Below, piece by piece: positions 34,636-45,200 of a DNA stretch of 64,000 bases. Origin of the DNA: Bufo bufo. Lineage: Eukaryota > Chordata > Amphibia > Anura > Bufonidae. Under the pieces are notes generated by a model. It saw nothing but the letters and a program-made list of their open reading frames with translations, searched no databases and was not told the origin of the DNA. Numbering within the stretch: the stretch's first letter is position 1; each line of letters begins with the position of its first letter. The stretch spans positions 589,088,471 to 589,152,470 of the forward strand of contig NC_053390.1 in NCBI RefSeq assembly GCF_905171765.1, written 5' to 3'. Position numbers and translations under genes: made by a program.

Positions 34636-36822
34636 AAAATCAACAGACAACCCTGGCACACCAACCTGACCAAAAAACTCAGACAAGCTTCCAGGGCTGC
34701 TGAGCGGCAATGGAAGAAATCCCATTCAAATGATCATTTCACCGCATACAAGCAATCCCTCCTCATATTCAAATCCTCACTCGCTAATGCAAAACAGGCC
34801 TACTTCTCATCTCTCATATCTTCCCTGTCACACAGCCCTAAACAACTTTTTAACACTTTTAACTCCCTTCTCCGTCCCCCAGTGCCCCCACCCTCTCCAC
34901 TCTTCTCAGCTGAGGACTTTGCCAAATATTTCAAACAAAAGATAGTCCACATCAGAGAAAGCTTTACTGCACAGTCCCCACAGACCCTCTACACAACTGC
35001 TCGGTCCTCTTCTCCCAAAACCCGCTTCTCCACCATTACAGAAGAAAAACTCTCCACTCTACTCTCCAAATCTCATCTGACCACCTGTGCACTTGACCCA
35101 ATCCCATCCCACCTCATCCCTAACCTCACCACAGTGTTTATCCCAGCCCTAACTCATCTCTTCAACCTATCACTAAACTCTGGTGTCTTCCCCTCTGCTT
35201 TTAAACATGCTACCATTACACCCATCCTCAAAAAGCCTTCACTTGACCCATCTTCCTTGTCCAGTTATCGCCCCATATCACTTCTTCCGTATGCCTCAAA
35301 GCTACTTGAACAACATGTCCATTCAGAACTGTCCTCCCACCTCTCCTCCTGCTCCCTCTTTGACCGCCTACAATCTGGCTTCCGACCCCACCACTCGACC
35401 GAGACTGCCCTTACCAAAGTCACCAATGACCTACTGACAGCCAAAACCAAGAAACAATACTCTGTCCTCCTTCTCCTTGACCTGTCCTCTGCCTTCGACA
35501 CTGTTGACCACTCCCTTCTGTTGCAAACTCTCTCATCTCTTGGCATCACTGATCTGGCCCTCTCCTGGGTCACATAATACCTCACAGACCGGAGGTTTAG
35601 CGTCTCCCACTCCCGCACCACCTCCTCGTCTCATTCCCTCTCTGTTGGTGTCCCGCAAGGCTCTGTCCTAGGACCCCTGCTCTTCTCTATCTACACTTTT
35701 GGCCTGGGACAGCTCATAGAGTCCCATGGCTTTCAGTATCACTCCTACGCTGACGACACACAAATCTACCTCTCTGGTCCAGACATCACCACCTTACTAT
35801 CAAGAATCCCACAATGTCTATCTTCTATATCATCCTTCTTCGCCTCTCGCTTTCTTAAACTTAACATGGATAAGACAGAATTCATAATCTTTCCCCCATC
35901 TTGTTCAACCGCCCCAACAGACCTATCTATCATGATCAATGGCTGCACACTCTCCCCAGTCAACAAAGCCCGCTGCCTTGGAGTGACCTTGTATTCTGCC
36001 CTTTCCTTCCGACCGCACATCCAAGCCCTTTCCACCACTTGCCGCCTCCAACTCAAAAACATCTCCCGCATCCGTGCTTTCCTTAACTTTGAATCTGCGA
36101 AAATGCTTGTACATGCCCTCATTATCTCCCGCCTAGACTACTGTAACATTCTCCTCTGTGGCCTTCCATCTAGCACTCTCGCACCCCTCCAATCTATCCT
36201 CAACTCTGCTGCCCGACTAATCCACCTCTCACCCTATTACTCCTCTGCCTCTCCCCTCTGCCAATCCCTTCACTGGCTCCCCATTGCCCAACGAATTCAC
36301 TTCAAAGTACTAACAAATACATACAAGGCCGTCCATAACCTGTCCCCTCCCTACATCTCTGAGCTACTTTCCCGATACACCCCCACACGCACTCTCCGAT
36401 CCTCACAAGACCTCCTTCTCTTCTCTCCTCTCATTGCCTCTTCCCACAATCGACTCCAAGATTTCTCCCGTGCATCCCCCATACTCTGGAACTCGCTACC
36501 CCAACATATCAGACTCTCACCTACAGTGGAATCCTTCAAAAGAAACCTGAAAACCCACCTCTTCAGACAAGCCTACAACCCGTGACCCTGCTGCCTCTAT
36601 ACCGCCATGACCAACTTAACCCACACCTACTGTGTCCTTCTCCCATACCATGTAGATTGTAAGCCCTCACGGGCAGGGCCCTCTCTCCTTCTGTACCAGT
36701 CTGTAACTCGTCTTGTTCCTGCTTAGTGCACTTGTCCTATATTATGTATGTGCACCCCTTATCATATGTACAGCGCTATGGAATGAATGGCGCTTTAATA
36801 ATAAATAATAATAATAATAATA
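34636..36822 (+). mobile_element. L2-type LINE, 5' truncated, inserted into the minisatellite
   Basis: The RT-encoding segment is followed by a 3' UTR (GTAGATTGTAAGCCCTCACG..., GGCGCTTTAATAATAAATAA) and an (AAT)n tail ending at about 36822. That is the usual 3' end of L2-group LINEs. Flanks are ATATGG on both sides (34630-34635 and 36823-36828), but that motif is part of the minisatellite unit, so the target duplication is only suggestive. Confidence 0.9.
34645..36585 (+). pseudogene. L2-type LINE ORF2, RT and C-terminal region, one internal stop
   Basis: A single reading frame runs from the truncation point to TGA at 36583-36585, interrupted only by TAA at 35575-35577. RT landmarks: [45 protein letters not shown] with the first Asp (about 35475-35515), [17 protein letters not shown] (about 35647-35700) and [12 protein letters not shown] with the Asp pair (about 35746-35780). 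The C-terminus has [14 protein letters not shown] and [14 protein letters not shown] and ends [10 protein letters not shown], typical of L2. The stop falls between the QSGFRPH and GVPQGS blocks and would abolish full RT. Endonuclease is absent because of 5' truncation. Confidence 0.9.
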
Positions 36823-36823
36823 A
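36790..36823. repeat. (AAT)n tail of the LINE
   Basis: Eight or more AAT units follow the 3' UTR, serving as the simple-repeat tail of the L2 copy. Confidence 0.9.
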
Positions 36824-37364
36824 TATGGGGACAGTGTGGGGAAAATAACTATATGGAGCAGTGTGGGAGAAATTACTATATCGGGGCAGTGTGGGGGAAA
36901 TTACTATATGGGGACAGTGTGGGGAAAATAACTATATGGAGCAGTGTGGGAGAAATTACTTTATGGGGGCAGTGTGGGGGAAATTACTTTATGGAGCAGT
37001 GTAGGGAAATTACTTTATGGAGCAGTGTGGGGGAAATTACTATATGGGGCAGTGTGGGGGAAATTACTATATGGGGGCAGTGTGGGGGAAATTACTCTAT
37101 GGGGTAGTGTGGGGGAAATTTCTATATGGGGCAGTGTGGGGGAAATTACTATATGGGGGCAGTGTGGGGGAAATTACTATATGGGGGCAGTGTGGGGGAA
37201 ATTACTATATGGGGGTAGTGTGGGGGCGTTGCTATTAGGGGACATTATTTTTGAGGACAGTATACGGGCATTATTACCTGGAGCAAAATATAGGGTGTTA
37301 TTATTACTGGGGGAACTCTAGTGGGCATTATAACTGCTGTAGACACTATAGTGACCTTTAGGAT

Positions 37365-37530
37365 AATTTATCAAACTGGTGTAAAGTAGGAATGGCTTAG
37401 TAGCCCATAGCAGCAGATTCCACCTTTTATTTTTGACAGCTACTTTGGAAAATGAAAGGTGGAAACTGATTGGTTGCTATGGACAACTAAGCCAGTTCTA
37501 CTTTACACCAGTTTGATAAATGACCCCAAT
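37365..37530. mobile_element. About 165-bp palindromic MITE
   Basis: ATTTATCAAACTGGTGTAAA on the left pairs with TTTACACCAGTTTGATAAAT on the right, forming a near-perfect hairpin with an inner CTAAGC/GCTTAG pair. No coding. Target duplication is unclear. Confidence 0.75.
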
Positions 37531-37874
37531 TATGAGAAATCTAATGTGTCTGTGTAACATCCTCTGTAGAGACGAGATGCGGCTGAAAGAATTTGTCATG
37601 GTTGTCTGGGTCAAACGGAGAAGAAAAATGAGAAAATCTAAATGACAGGAGATGTCACTGGATGTAAGAGGTATGTGGTGCTGTATTCCACTATATGTAG
37701 ATCGGGCTCACTACTGTGACCTGTGTCTCATATTCTCCTCCAAGTCTTTTTTATCATAATCATATGTATTTTAAATTTGGCAACTATAATATTAATTTGT
37801 CACCTGCAGTCCTATGTAACAGCCCAGACAACAGTGATATCTTTCTGTGTGCAGATAATATAGTAGATGTTCCA

Positions 37875-37945
37875 TGCAGTCCTATGTAACACCCCACATA
37901 ACACAATAGTTCACTGTGTTATGTGGGGTGTTACATAGGACTGCA
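37875..37945. repeat. Perfect 31-bp hairpin with 9-nt loop
   Basis: The arms 37875-37905 and 37915-37945 are exact reverse complements, with loop ATAGTTCAC. Another TGCAGTCCTATGTAAC copy is upstream at about 37807. It could be the core of a small fold-back MITE. Confidence 0.9.
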
Positions 37946-38319
37946 GGTAACATCTAAAACATCTGTACTCAGAGAGTTATGAGATGGTGCGGGTCAGACT
38001 CCTGGCACCCCCGCCAATCAGCTGTTTGAGGAGACCACGATGTCCCAGTGAGCACCGCAGCCTTTTTGCTCCTTACCAAGCACAGTGCTGTTCATTTGAT
38101 AGCACTGTGCTTGGTATTGCAGCTCAGACCCAATCACTCAGATGAGACTCAGCTGCAGCTAGGCCATGTGAATGATGAATGTGATGTCATATGGACTAGG
38201 AAGAGACTGTGGCGCTCACGAAGCACCACAGCCTCTTCATATAGAAAAAAACTAAAACTTAAACTAAAAAATAGGGAGGGGCCCAAGTTGGGTAGACAGC
38301 CCCGGGCCTATCATGCACT

Positions 38320-38336
38320 TAATCTGCCCGTGACTG
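38320..38336. mobile_element. Isolated right end of a hAT
   Basis: TTAATCTGCCCGTGACTG resembles hAT right termini elsewhere in the window. No partner left end was found in the 7 kb to the left. The adjacent Tc1 element begins six bases to the right, so a target duplication would be split by it. Confidence 0.4.
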
Positions 38337-38476
38337 CATGTACACTGACCAAAAATATAAACGCAACACTTTCGGTTTTGATCTTATTTTGCATGGGCTG
38401 AACTCAAAGATCTGAAACATTTTCTACATACACAAAAGACCCATTACTCTCAAATATTGTTCACAAATCTGTCTAA

Positions 38477-38776
38477 GGGTCCATTCACACGTCCGTGGGT
38501 GTGTGGATCCGCAAAACACGGACATCGGCGATGTGCGTTCCGCATTTTGCGGACCGCACATCGCCGGCACTTAATAGAAAATGCCTATTCTTGTCCGCAA
38601 TTGCGGACAAGAATAGGACATGTTCTATATTTTTCGGGATCGGAATTGCGGACCCGGAAGCGCGGATCCGCAATTCCGGATCCGGGCAGCACATCGTGCG
38701 GCCCCATAGAAATGAATGGGTCTGCAATTCCGTTCAGCAAAATGCGGAACGAAATTGCGGACGTGTGAATGGACCC
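38477..38776. mobile_element. 300-bp CpG-rich MITE (Harbinger-like) in the Tc1 left arm
   Basis: Perfect 19-bp TIRs GGGTCCATTCACACGTCCG are flanked by TAA on both sides (38474-38476 and 38777-38779). The interior is GCGGACC/TCCGCA-rich and largely self-complementary. The uninterrupted right arm of the host Tc1 element confirms that this segment is foreign. Confidence 0.93.
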
Positions 38777-38879
38777 TAAATCTGTGTTAGTGACCACTTC
38801 TCCTTTGTCGAGATAATCCATCCCACCTCACAAGTGTGGCATATCAAGGTGCTGATTAGACAGCATGAATATTGCACAG

Positions 38880-39850
38880 GTGCCTCACGCAGTGCAACAC
38901 ATCGCCGTCGCATAGAGTTGATCAGGTTGTTGATTGTGGCCTGTGGAATGTTGGTCCACTCCTCTTCAATAGCTGTGTGAAGTTGCAGAATATTGGCAGG
39001 AACTGGAACACGCTGTCGTATACGCTGATCCAGAGCATCCCAAACATGCTCAATGGGTGACATGTCTGGTGAGTATGCTTCCAGGAATTGTGCACGGATC
39101 CTTGCAATATGGGGCCATGCATTATCATGCTGCAACATGAGGTGATGATCGTGGATGAATGGCACAACAATGGGCCTCAGGATCTCGTTACGGTATTTCT
39201 GTGAAGTGTAGGGGAAATTACTTTCCATCAATAAAATGCACCTGTGTTCGTTGTCCATAACATACGCCTGCCCATACCATAACCCCACCGCCACCATGGG
39301 CCACTTTATCCACAACGTTGACGTCAGCAAACCGCTCACCCACATGATGCCACACACGCTGTCTGCCATCTGCCCTGAACAGTGGAAACCGGGACTCATT
39401 CATGAACAGAATGCCTCTCCAACGTGCTAGACGCCATCGAATGTGAGCATTTGCCCACTCAAGTCGGTTACGACGACGAACTGCAGTCAGGTCCAGACCC
39501 CGATGAGGACGACGAGCATGCAGATGAGCTTCCCTGAGACGGTTTATGACAGTTTGTGCAGAAATTCTTTGGTTATGCAAACCTATTGTTGCTGCAGCTG
39601 TCCGGGTGGCTGGTCTCAGACGATTATGGAGGTGAACATGCTGGATGTGGAGGTCCTGGGCTGGTGTGGTAACACGTGGTCTGCGGTTATAAGGCCGGTT
39701 GGATGTACTGCCAAATTCTCTGAAACACCTTTGGAGATGGCTTATGGTAGAGAAATGAACATTCATTGCACGGGCAACAGCTCTGGTAGACATTCCTGCA
39801 GTTAGCATGCCAATTGCACGCTCCCTCAAACGTTGTGACATCTGTGGCAT
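38880..39850 (-). pseudogene. Tc1-like transposase, decayed
   Basis: The start at 39850 gives MPQMSQRLRERAIGML and an N-terminal HTH pair (TRAVARAMNVHFSTISHLQRCF, then a proline/arginine hinge). The catalytic Asp of the first motif is replaced by Asn (FMNESRF). The second Asp (LQHDNAWPH) and the Glu (MSPIEHVW) remain, but only 24 residues separate them instead of the usual 34, consistent with a deletion of about 30 bp. A frameshift near 39230 separates the two halves. Together these make it inactive. Confidence 0.9.
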
Positions 39851-40320
39851 TGTGCTGTGTGATCAAACTGCATATTTCAGAGTGGTCTTTTTTTGTGGGC
39901 AGTCTAAGGCACACCTGTGCAATATCCATGCTGTCTAATTAACACCTTGATATGCCACACCTGTGAGGTGGGATGGATTATCTCGACAAAGGAGATTTGT
40001 GAACAATATTTGAGAGTAATGGGTCTTTTGTGTATGTAGAAAATGTTACAGATCTTTGAGTTCAGCTCATGCAAAATCAGATCAAAACCGAAAGTGTTGC
40101 GTTTATATTTTTGGTCAGTGTTTTATACCTCGTACCTCACATATCAGTACACTGTGGGATATGCTATATATCTGTACACACTTCATCTTTAATACCTTGT
40201 ACCTGACGTATTGGTACTCTGTGTGTATATTATGAGTCAGGTGCGAGGTATAAAAGATGCAGTGGGTACAGATATGTGTGGACAGTCGTATATTATGATC
40301 ACTTGTGAGGTACGTGAGGT

Positions 40321-40560
40321 ATTGGGGGTGGTAGTTAAGGTTACAGTCAGTTTTTGGGTTAGGATAAGTATCAGGGCCAGTATTTGGGTTAGGTGCAGTA
40401 TTAGAATTAGGACCAGTATTAGGATTAGGGCCAGTATTAGTGTAAGGGGGCAGTATTGGGATTAGTGGTCAGAATTAGGGTTAGGGGCCACTATTAGGGT
40501 TAGGCATAGCATTAGACTTAGGGACCAGTATTAGGGTTAGGCGTAGTATTAACATAAGAC
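40321..40560. repeat. Degenerate TTAGGG-like tandem repeat
   Basis: About ten units of roughly 20-24 bp built on GGGTTAGG plus a CAGTATTA-type spacer. The TTAGGG cores resemble vertebrate telomere repeat, but the spacer makes it a minisatellite. Confidence 0.75.
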
Positions 40561-40584
40561 TACATTCAGACGACTGTAAGTGTT

Positions 40585-40725
40585 TTGCGGTCCGCAAATT
40601 GCGGGTCCGCAAAACACGGATACCGGCCGTTCTGCATTTTTTGGAATGCACATGGCCAGCCCTATATAGAAATGCCTATTCTTGTCTGTGATTGCAGACA
40701 AGAATAGGACATTCTATATATTTTT
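40585..40725. mobile_element. Fragment of the CpG-rich MITE family
   Basis: TTTTGCGGTCCGCAAATTGC, AATGCCTATTCTTGTC and GACAAGAATAGGACAT occur here as in 38477-38776. The termini are not clear. The surrounding 40121-41560 otherwise shows only a short repeat shared with 46330-46720 (TACCTCGTACCTCACATATC). Confidence 0.7.
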
Positions 40726-41563
40726 TGAGCGGCCCTGGACATACCGACCTGGGGGGCATCTGCTCTTCTACCCAACCACCCTACCCCTACCCCGGCCCAG
40801 CCCATCTCTAATTGCATATTACAGTCCTATAACGGTTTTTTTTGCCATGATTTGCATGTTTTTTTAGTTTTTAGTTTTTTTTATAAAAGTGTGCCCTCTT
40901 CCAATGTTTGCTGCAAGGTGGCACGCTATGTAGGCGCATACCCACACCTACTTTTTGCCCTGGTCTTTTGCAATCCAGACAAATAAACTGTTAACTGGTT
41001 GGGAGTGGGTTACTACATTTGCAAAGCACTGTATATGTGTATATATATATTAATGAAATTCTCTGGAACGTATTTGAGATTGTCCAAAAAGTGATTGTTC
41101 TAAAATGTAAAATTGTTCTAAACGGTCTGGTAGGCTTAATTTTCCTGCAAACATACTGGTTTTGGACATTTTTAAGTTCAGCTCATGGTACACCAAATCC
41201 TGACAAAAATATTAAACTTTCTTTGCACCAAAGCAAAGTGTAATCCACTTAAATGTACATTTACTGAGTAAAAGCCACACATCAACCAAAGAAAATATAT
41301 CCAGTCATAACAAAGTGTTAAATATCTATGTGTATTGAAAAAGTACTCTTAGAAAAACATTATTCAAATTAGTATGGCCATTTCTTCTTATATTTTCTCA
41401 ATCCTATACTGGCAGTGTTTTCTTCTACAGTATATTGCTATGTGCCAGGTTGTAATAGACACAGGCTCTGACTAGCCCAACAAGGATAAACTGAATCCCC
41501 CAGTGAGCCAATGATCTATCAAGTGAGCTTCCTGGTAAAGTCAAAAGTCAAAAGCATTTGCTA

Positions 41564-42051
41564 GGCTACTTTCACAACTGCACTTTGGTTTCTGATTTTG
41601 AGATCCGGCAGAGGATCTCAAAACTGGACCAAAACACTTCAGTTTTATTTAACACATCAGGATGCATCCGTTTCCATTAGGATGCGGTTGTGTTAAATCA
41701 AAAAGAAACAAACCGGATCCGTCACTAAAAACAATGTTAGTCAATAAGTGACGGATCTGTATTTTTTAGGATCCGAAAAAACGGATTTGGCACCATTGAC
41801 TTACATTGTGTTTAGTGACGGATCCAGTTTGTTCCGTTTCGATGACCAAACACAAAACCGTAGTTTGCAGCGGTTTTCTGTCCGGTCACAAAACAGAATG
41901 CTCCTGGAACAGAATGCATACTGATGCATCCTGAACGGAGCATACCCCATTCACAATATATTGGCCCTAAACTGAAGCGTTTCGGCCCAGTTTTAAGATC
42001 CTCTGCCGGATCTTAAAACCAGAATGCCAAAATGCTGATGTGAAAGTAGCC
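41564..42051. mobile_element. 488-bp MITE
   Basis: The ends GGCTACTTTCACA and TGTGAAAGTAGCC are perfect 13-bp TIRs. The flanks are CTA and TTA, an imperfect 3-bp site. The interior is self-complementary around GATCCGGCAGAGGATCT and GGATCCGTCACTAAA motifs. Harbinger-like by size and target, not proven. Confidence 0.8.
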
Positions 42052-42591
42052 TTAAATAGTCAACAAGTTATAGCAATTAAAAAAATTATTTCATTCTGCA
42101 AAAGTAGCACAATGTAAAAAAAAAAAAAGGGTATCTGCAGAAACATAATGACCAGTAAAATAAATTTCAATTATTAGAGTATAAAATTTACACAGTACAA
42201 TAAATGGTATGAATGAATTAAATGAAAAGCCACTGATAGAATTGCTGTTCCCTAAAAAAAAAGTTCTTTAGAACTGTACCATTAAAAAAATATAATTTGT
42301 CCCACAAAAAACAAGCCCTCATCTGGCTATGTTGATGGAAAATAAAAAGTAACAGCAATCAGGATGTGTTGATAAAAAAGTAACATCCTTGAGGCCAAAA
42401 TAGGTTAAGTCCTTAAGTGGTTAATATACAGTAAACCACAACACTGTACAACATTGTCAAAGAAGACACATTATTACAGGCAAAAGGCCAAACGGAAATA
42501 CGTGTAGGACCTAACTATACATTCTGAAGTGATTAAATATCTTCTGTTCCAAATAGTTATGTATATCTATATAAATAAAGGTTATTAGTAT

Positions 42592-43545
42592 TACATAGTA
42601 ACATAGTTTATACAGCTGAAAAAAGACATCTGTCCATCCAGTTCAGCCTGTTATCCTGCAAGTTGATCAAGAGGAAGGCAAAAAAAAAAAAAAACTGTAA
42701 GGTAGAAGCCAATTTTCCTAATTTTAGGGGAAAGAAAATCCTTCCCGACTCCAATCAGACAGTAAGAATAACTCCCTGGATCAACAAACCATCTCTAGTA
42801 GCAATAGCTTAGAATATTATTACACTCCAGAAATACATCCAGGACCCTCTTGAACTCTTTTAGTGACCTCACCATCACCACCTCCTCAGGCAGAGAGTTC
42901 CATAGTCTCACTGCTCTTACCGTAAAGAATCCTCTTCTATGTTTGTGTAGAAACTTTCTTTCCTACAGACGCAGATGTCGACTCATCACAGTCACAGTCC
43001 TCGGTATAAATAGATGATGGGAGAAATCTCTGTACTGACCCCGATATATTTATACATAGTTATTAGATCTCCCCTCAGTCGTATTTTTTCTAAAGTGAAT
43101 AGCCCTACTTTTGATAATCTTTCAGGGTACTGTAGTCCCCCCTCCCCCCATTTCAGTTATTACTTTAGTTGCCCTCCTCTGAACCCTCTCCAGCTCTGCT
43201 ATGTTTGCCTTGTTCACAGGAGCCCATAACTGTACATAGTATTCCATGGGTGGTCTGACTAGTGATTTGTAAAGTGGCAGGACATATATGCCCCTTTTGA
43301 TGCAACCCATTATCTTATTGGCCTATGCAGCAGCTGCCTGACACTGGTTTCTACAGCTTAGTTTGCTGTTCACTAAAATTCCTAGGTCTTTTTCCATGTC
43401 AGTTTTACCATTTAGTATGTACTGGTGACTTGCATTATTCCTTCCCATGTGCATGACCTTACATTTGTCAGCGTTAAACCTCATCTGCCATTTCTCTGCC
43501 TAAGCCTCCAATCTATCCAGATCCCTCTGTCCTCTTCTAATTGTG
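42592..43545 (-). mobile_element. CR1/Rex1-like LINE 3' fragment
   Basis: Read on the minus strand, it contains a short RT-C-terminal stretch (LYKSLVRPPMEYYVQLWAP then ELERVQRRATKVI, about 43122-43290), a decayed 3' coding region and a tail with TACTATGTAA. A second family member at 11513-14058 has the same SLVRPxxEY/LERVQRRATK order. Stops are frequent. Confidence 0.85.
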
Positions 43546-43549
43546 GATT

Positions 43550-43726
43550 TTACTAGTTTCACAACGTAAAAAGTCATGATTTTATTAAAGACACGGAGGC
43601 GAGTATTGCATTCTCTTTCTTTACTGAAAACTCTAGCAGCAAAACAGGACAGGAAGAGAAAACGAGTGACCTAGGCAACAGGCCACTCGCCCTGTTACAG
43701 CCGGTATAATAACCAGCCACTACTCA
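43550..43726 (-). mobile_element. DIRS element, terminal segment
   Basis: The sequence TGATTTTATTAAAGACACGG followed by GCGAGTATTGCATTCTC is the outermost DIRS piece in this window; its continuation resumes at 47530 after a hAT insertion. The exact end is uncertain by about 15 bp because DIRS elements make no target duplication. Assignment depends on the recombinase and RT frames further in. Confidence 0.65.
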
Positions 43727-43937
43727 CAGGGCCGGATCAAGAGCATCATGGGCCTGGTGCTGAGGATTTTGCTGGGCCTTTTTATGGAACTGCACTCAGT
43801 GTCTTAATTACATATATATTTTATCGATACCATTAAAGTATTTTGTTCCTGCAACTACCCCTTCATTTGGCGTCTATCTTGGCAACATGGAGGGGGACCA
43901 CGGGAGGGGGACCCTGAGGGTGGGGGCACCCTCAGGG

Positions 43938-43983
43938 CACTATAGTGTCAGGAAAACCGCTTTGTTTTCCTGACACTATAGTG
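43938..43983. repeat. 20-bp perfect inverted repeat
   Basis: CACTATAGTGTCAGGAAAAC (43938-43957) pairs exactly with 43964-43983 around a 6-nt loop CGCTTT. Confidence 0.9.
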
Positions 43984-44173
43984 ATCATTTAACATGACTA
44001 TAAAGATTACTGTTTTCTAGCTGCTGTGGACTGTGGACAACAGCAGCTAGAAACAGTAATTTTCATAGAGCTGTGTTATGATTTATGGACACAGCACTCA
44101 GCATGCTTAGCCAGTCAGATAGAAGGCTGGCGAAGCATGCTGAGAGCTGTGTCTAAATAACATAACACATTAA

Positions 44174-44892
44174 AGGGATTCTGTCACCAGGTTTCACCCC
44201 TGTCAGCTAAAAATATGCTGATGTTCAGGGCGTCTTCACGATTCCTAATGTGGGCTTATAAATGTCATCTGTGGGCTTATTTAGCTAAAAAACAGCTTTT
44301 ACTAACCTGTCAGTCAAACAAACAAGGTGCCTAAGGGGATGTTAATGGATGCAAGGTGTCGGCCGCACCCGCCGCCGTTCGTGCCCAGCACCGCCTTTCC
44401 GGACTTCTGCGCCGCCTCCTAATCCTCTGTGCTGCCTCTCGCTCTCCCTCCCTCCCCCCTCCTCCTGCTGTAAGATCTCGCGCATACAGGGGTTGAGCGA
44501 AGTGCCGGCGCATGTGCACTTCGCTGTAAGAAGCCAAATGGAGAAGTCTGCACGGGCGCATCAGGCAGAGCCCTGTGCGCAAGCGCGAGATCTTATAGCA
44601 AAAGGAGGGGGGAGGGAGGGAGAGCGAGAGGCGGCACAGAGGATTAGGAGGCGGTGCAGAAGTCCGGAAAGGCGGCGCTGGGCACGAACGGCGGTGGGTG
44701 CGGCGGGCATCTTGCACCCATTAACATCCCCTTAGGCACCTTATTTGTTTGACTGACAGGTTAGTAATATCTGTTTTTTAGCTAAATAAGCCCACAGATG
44801 ACATTTATAAGCCCACATTAGGAATCGTGAAGACGCCCTGAACATCAGCATATGTTTAGCTGACAGGGGTCAAACCTGGTGACAGAATCCCT
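44174..44892. mobile_element. 719-bp fold-back MITE flanked by TTAA
   Basis: AGGGATTCTGTCACC at both ends (inverted) is bordered by TTAA (44170-44173 and 44893-44896). The two halves are complementary over most of their length, so nearly identical open frames appear on both strands (about 44331-44735); these are not genes. TTAA targeting suggests a piggyBac-type transposase in trans. Confidence 0.87.
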
Positions 44893-44894
44893 TT

Positions 44895-45200
44895 AAAGAA
44901 ATTACTGTTTCTAGCTGCTGTGGACTAGCAGCTAGAAACAGTAATTTCTTTAATGTGTTATGTTATAGAGACTGAGCTCTCAGCATGCTTAGCCAGTCAG
45001 TAATTTTCATAGTGCTGTTATGATTTATGGACACAGCTCTCAGCATGCTTAGCCAGCCTTCTATCTGGCTGTGCTTCTTGAGAGTCACAGTCCACAGGCT
45101 CAGAAACAGCCTGTGGACTGTGACTCTCAAGATGCAAAGCCAGATAGAAGGCTGGCTAAGCATGCTGAGAGCTGTGTCCATAAATCATAACAGCACTATG
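44895..45200. repeat. Two adjacent perfect or near-perfect palindromes
   Basis: 44895-44919 pairs exactly with 44927-44951 (25 bp, 7-nt loop). 45008-45200 is a second palindrome with arms of about 92 bp and a few mismatches, centred near 45104. The motif TCTCAGCATGCTTAGCCAG recurs in each arm and in the flanking DNA (about 44970 and 44097). Confidence 0.9.

Larger units (their letters stand above)
32330..37235. repeat. 27-28 bp minisatellite, split by an L2 LINE
   Basis: Units of GGGGGAAATTACTATATGGG plus GCAGTGT run from about 32330 to 34635 and from 36823 to 37235. Most are 27 bp; units with GGGGACAG are 28 bp. Higher-order blocks with ATTATTTCATGGGAGGGCAG units recur at 32310-32500, 33940-34090 and 34220-34380. 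All three plus-strand frames stay open because the unit has no stop. Confidence 0.95.
38343..40120 (-). mobile_element. Tc1/mariner element with long inverted repeats and a nested MITE
   Basis: The termini CACTGACCAAAAATATAAAC (left) and their complement (right, ending GGTCAGTG) bound inverted repeats of about 215-235 bp. The left flank is TA; the right flank is TT, so one copy of the target has mutated. The left arm is interrupted at 38477 by a 300-bp MITE. A minus-strand transposase lies between the arms. Confidence 0.92.

Noticed and set aside
32243..34703. Several overlapping plus-strand open frames of 300-540 codons
   Set aside because: They are translations of a 27-28 bp minisatellite without stops in any plus frame; all three phases give WGKLLYGA/GEITIWGS/GGNYYMGQ repeats. 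No start context, domain or non-repetitive part.
34645..36585. Host gene encoding an RT-like protein
   Set aside because: L2-type RT motifs, an (AAT)n tail and 5' truncation show a LINE copy.
44331..44735. Two near-identical 128-codon frames on opposite strands
   Set aside because: Produced by the palindromic halves of a fold-back MITE, not by genes.
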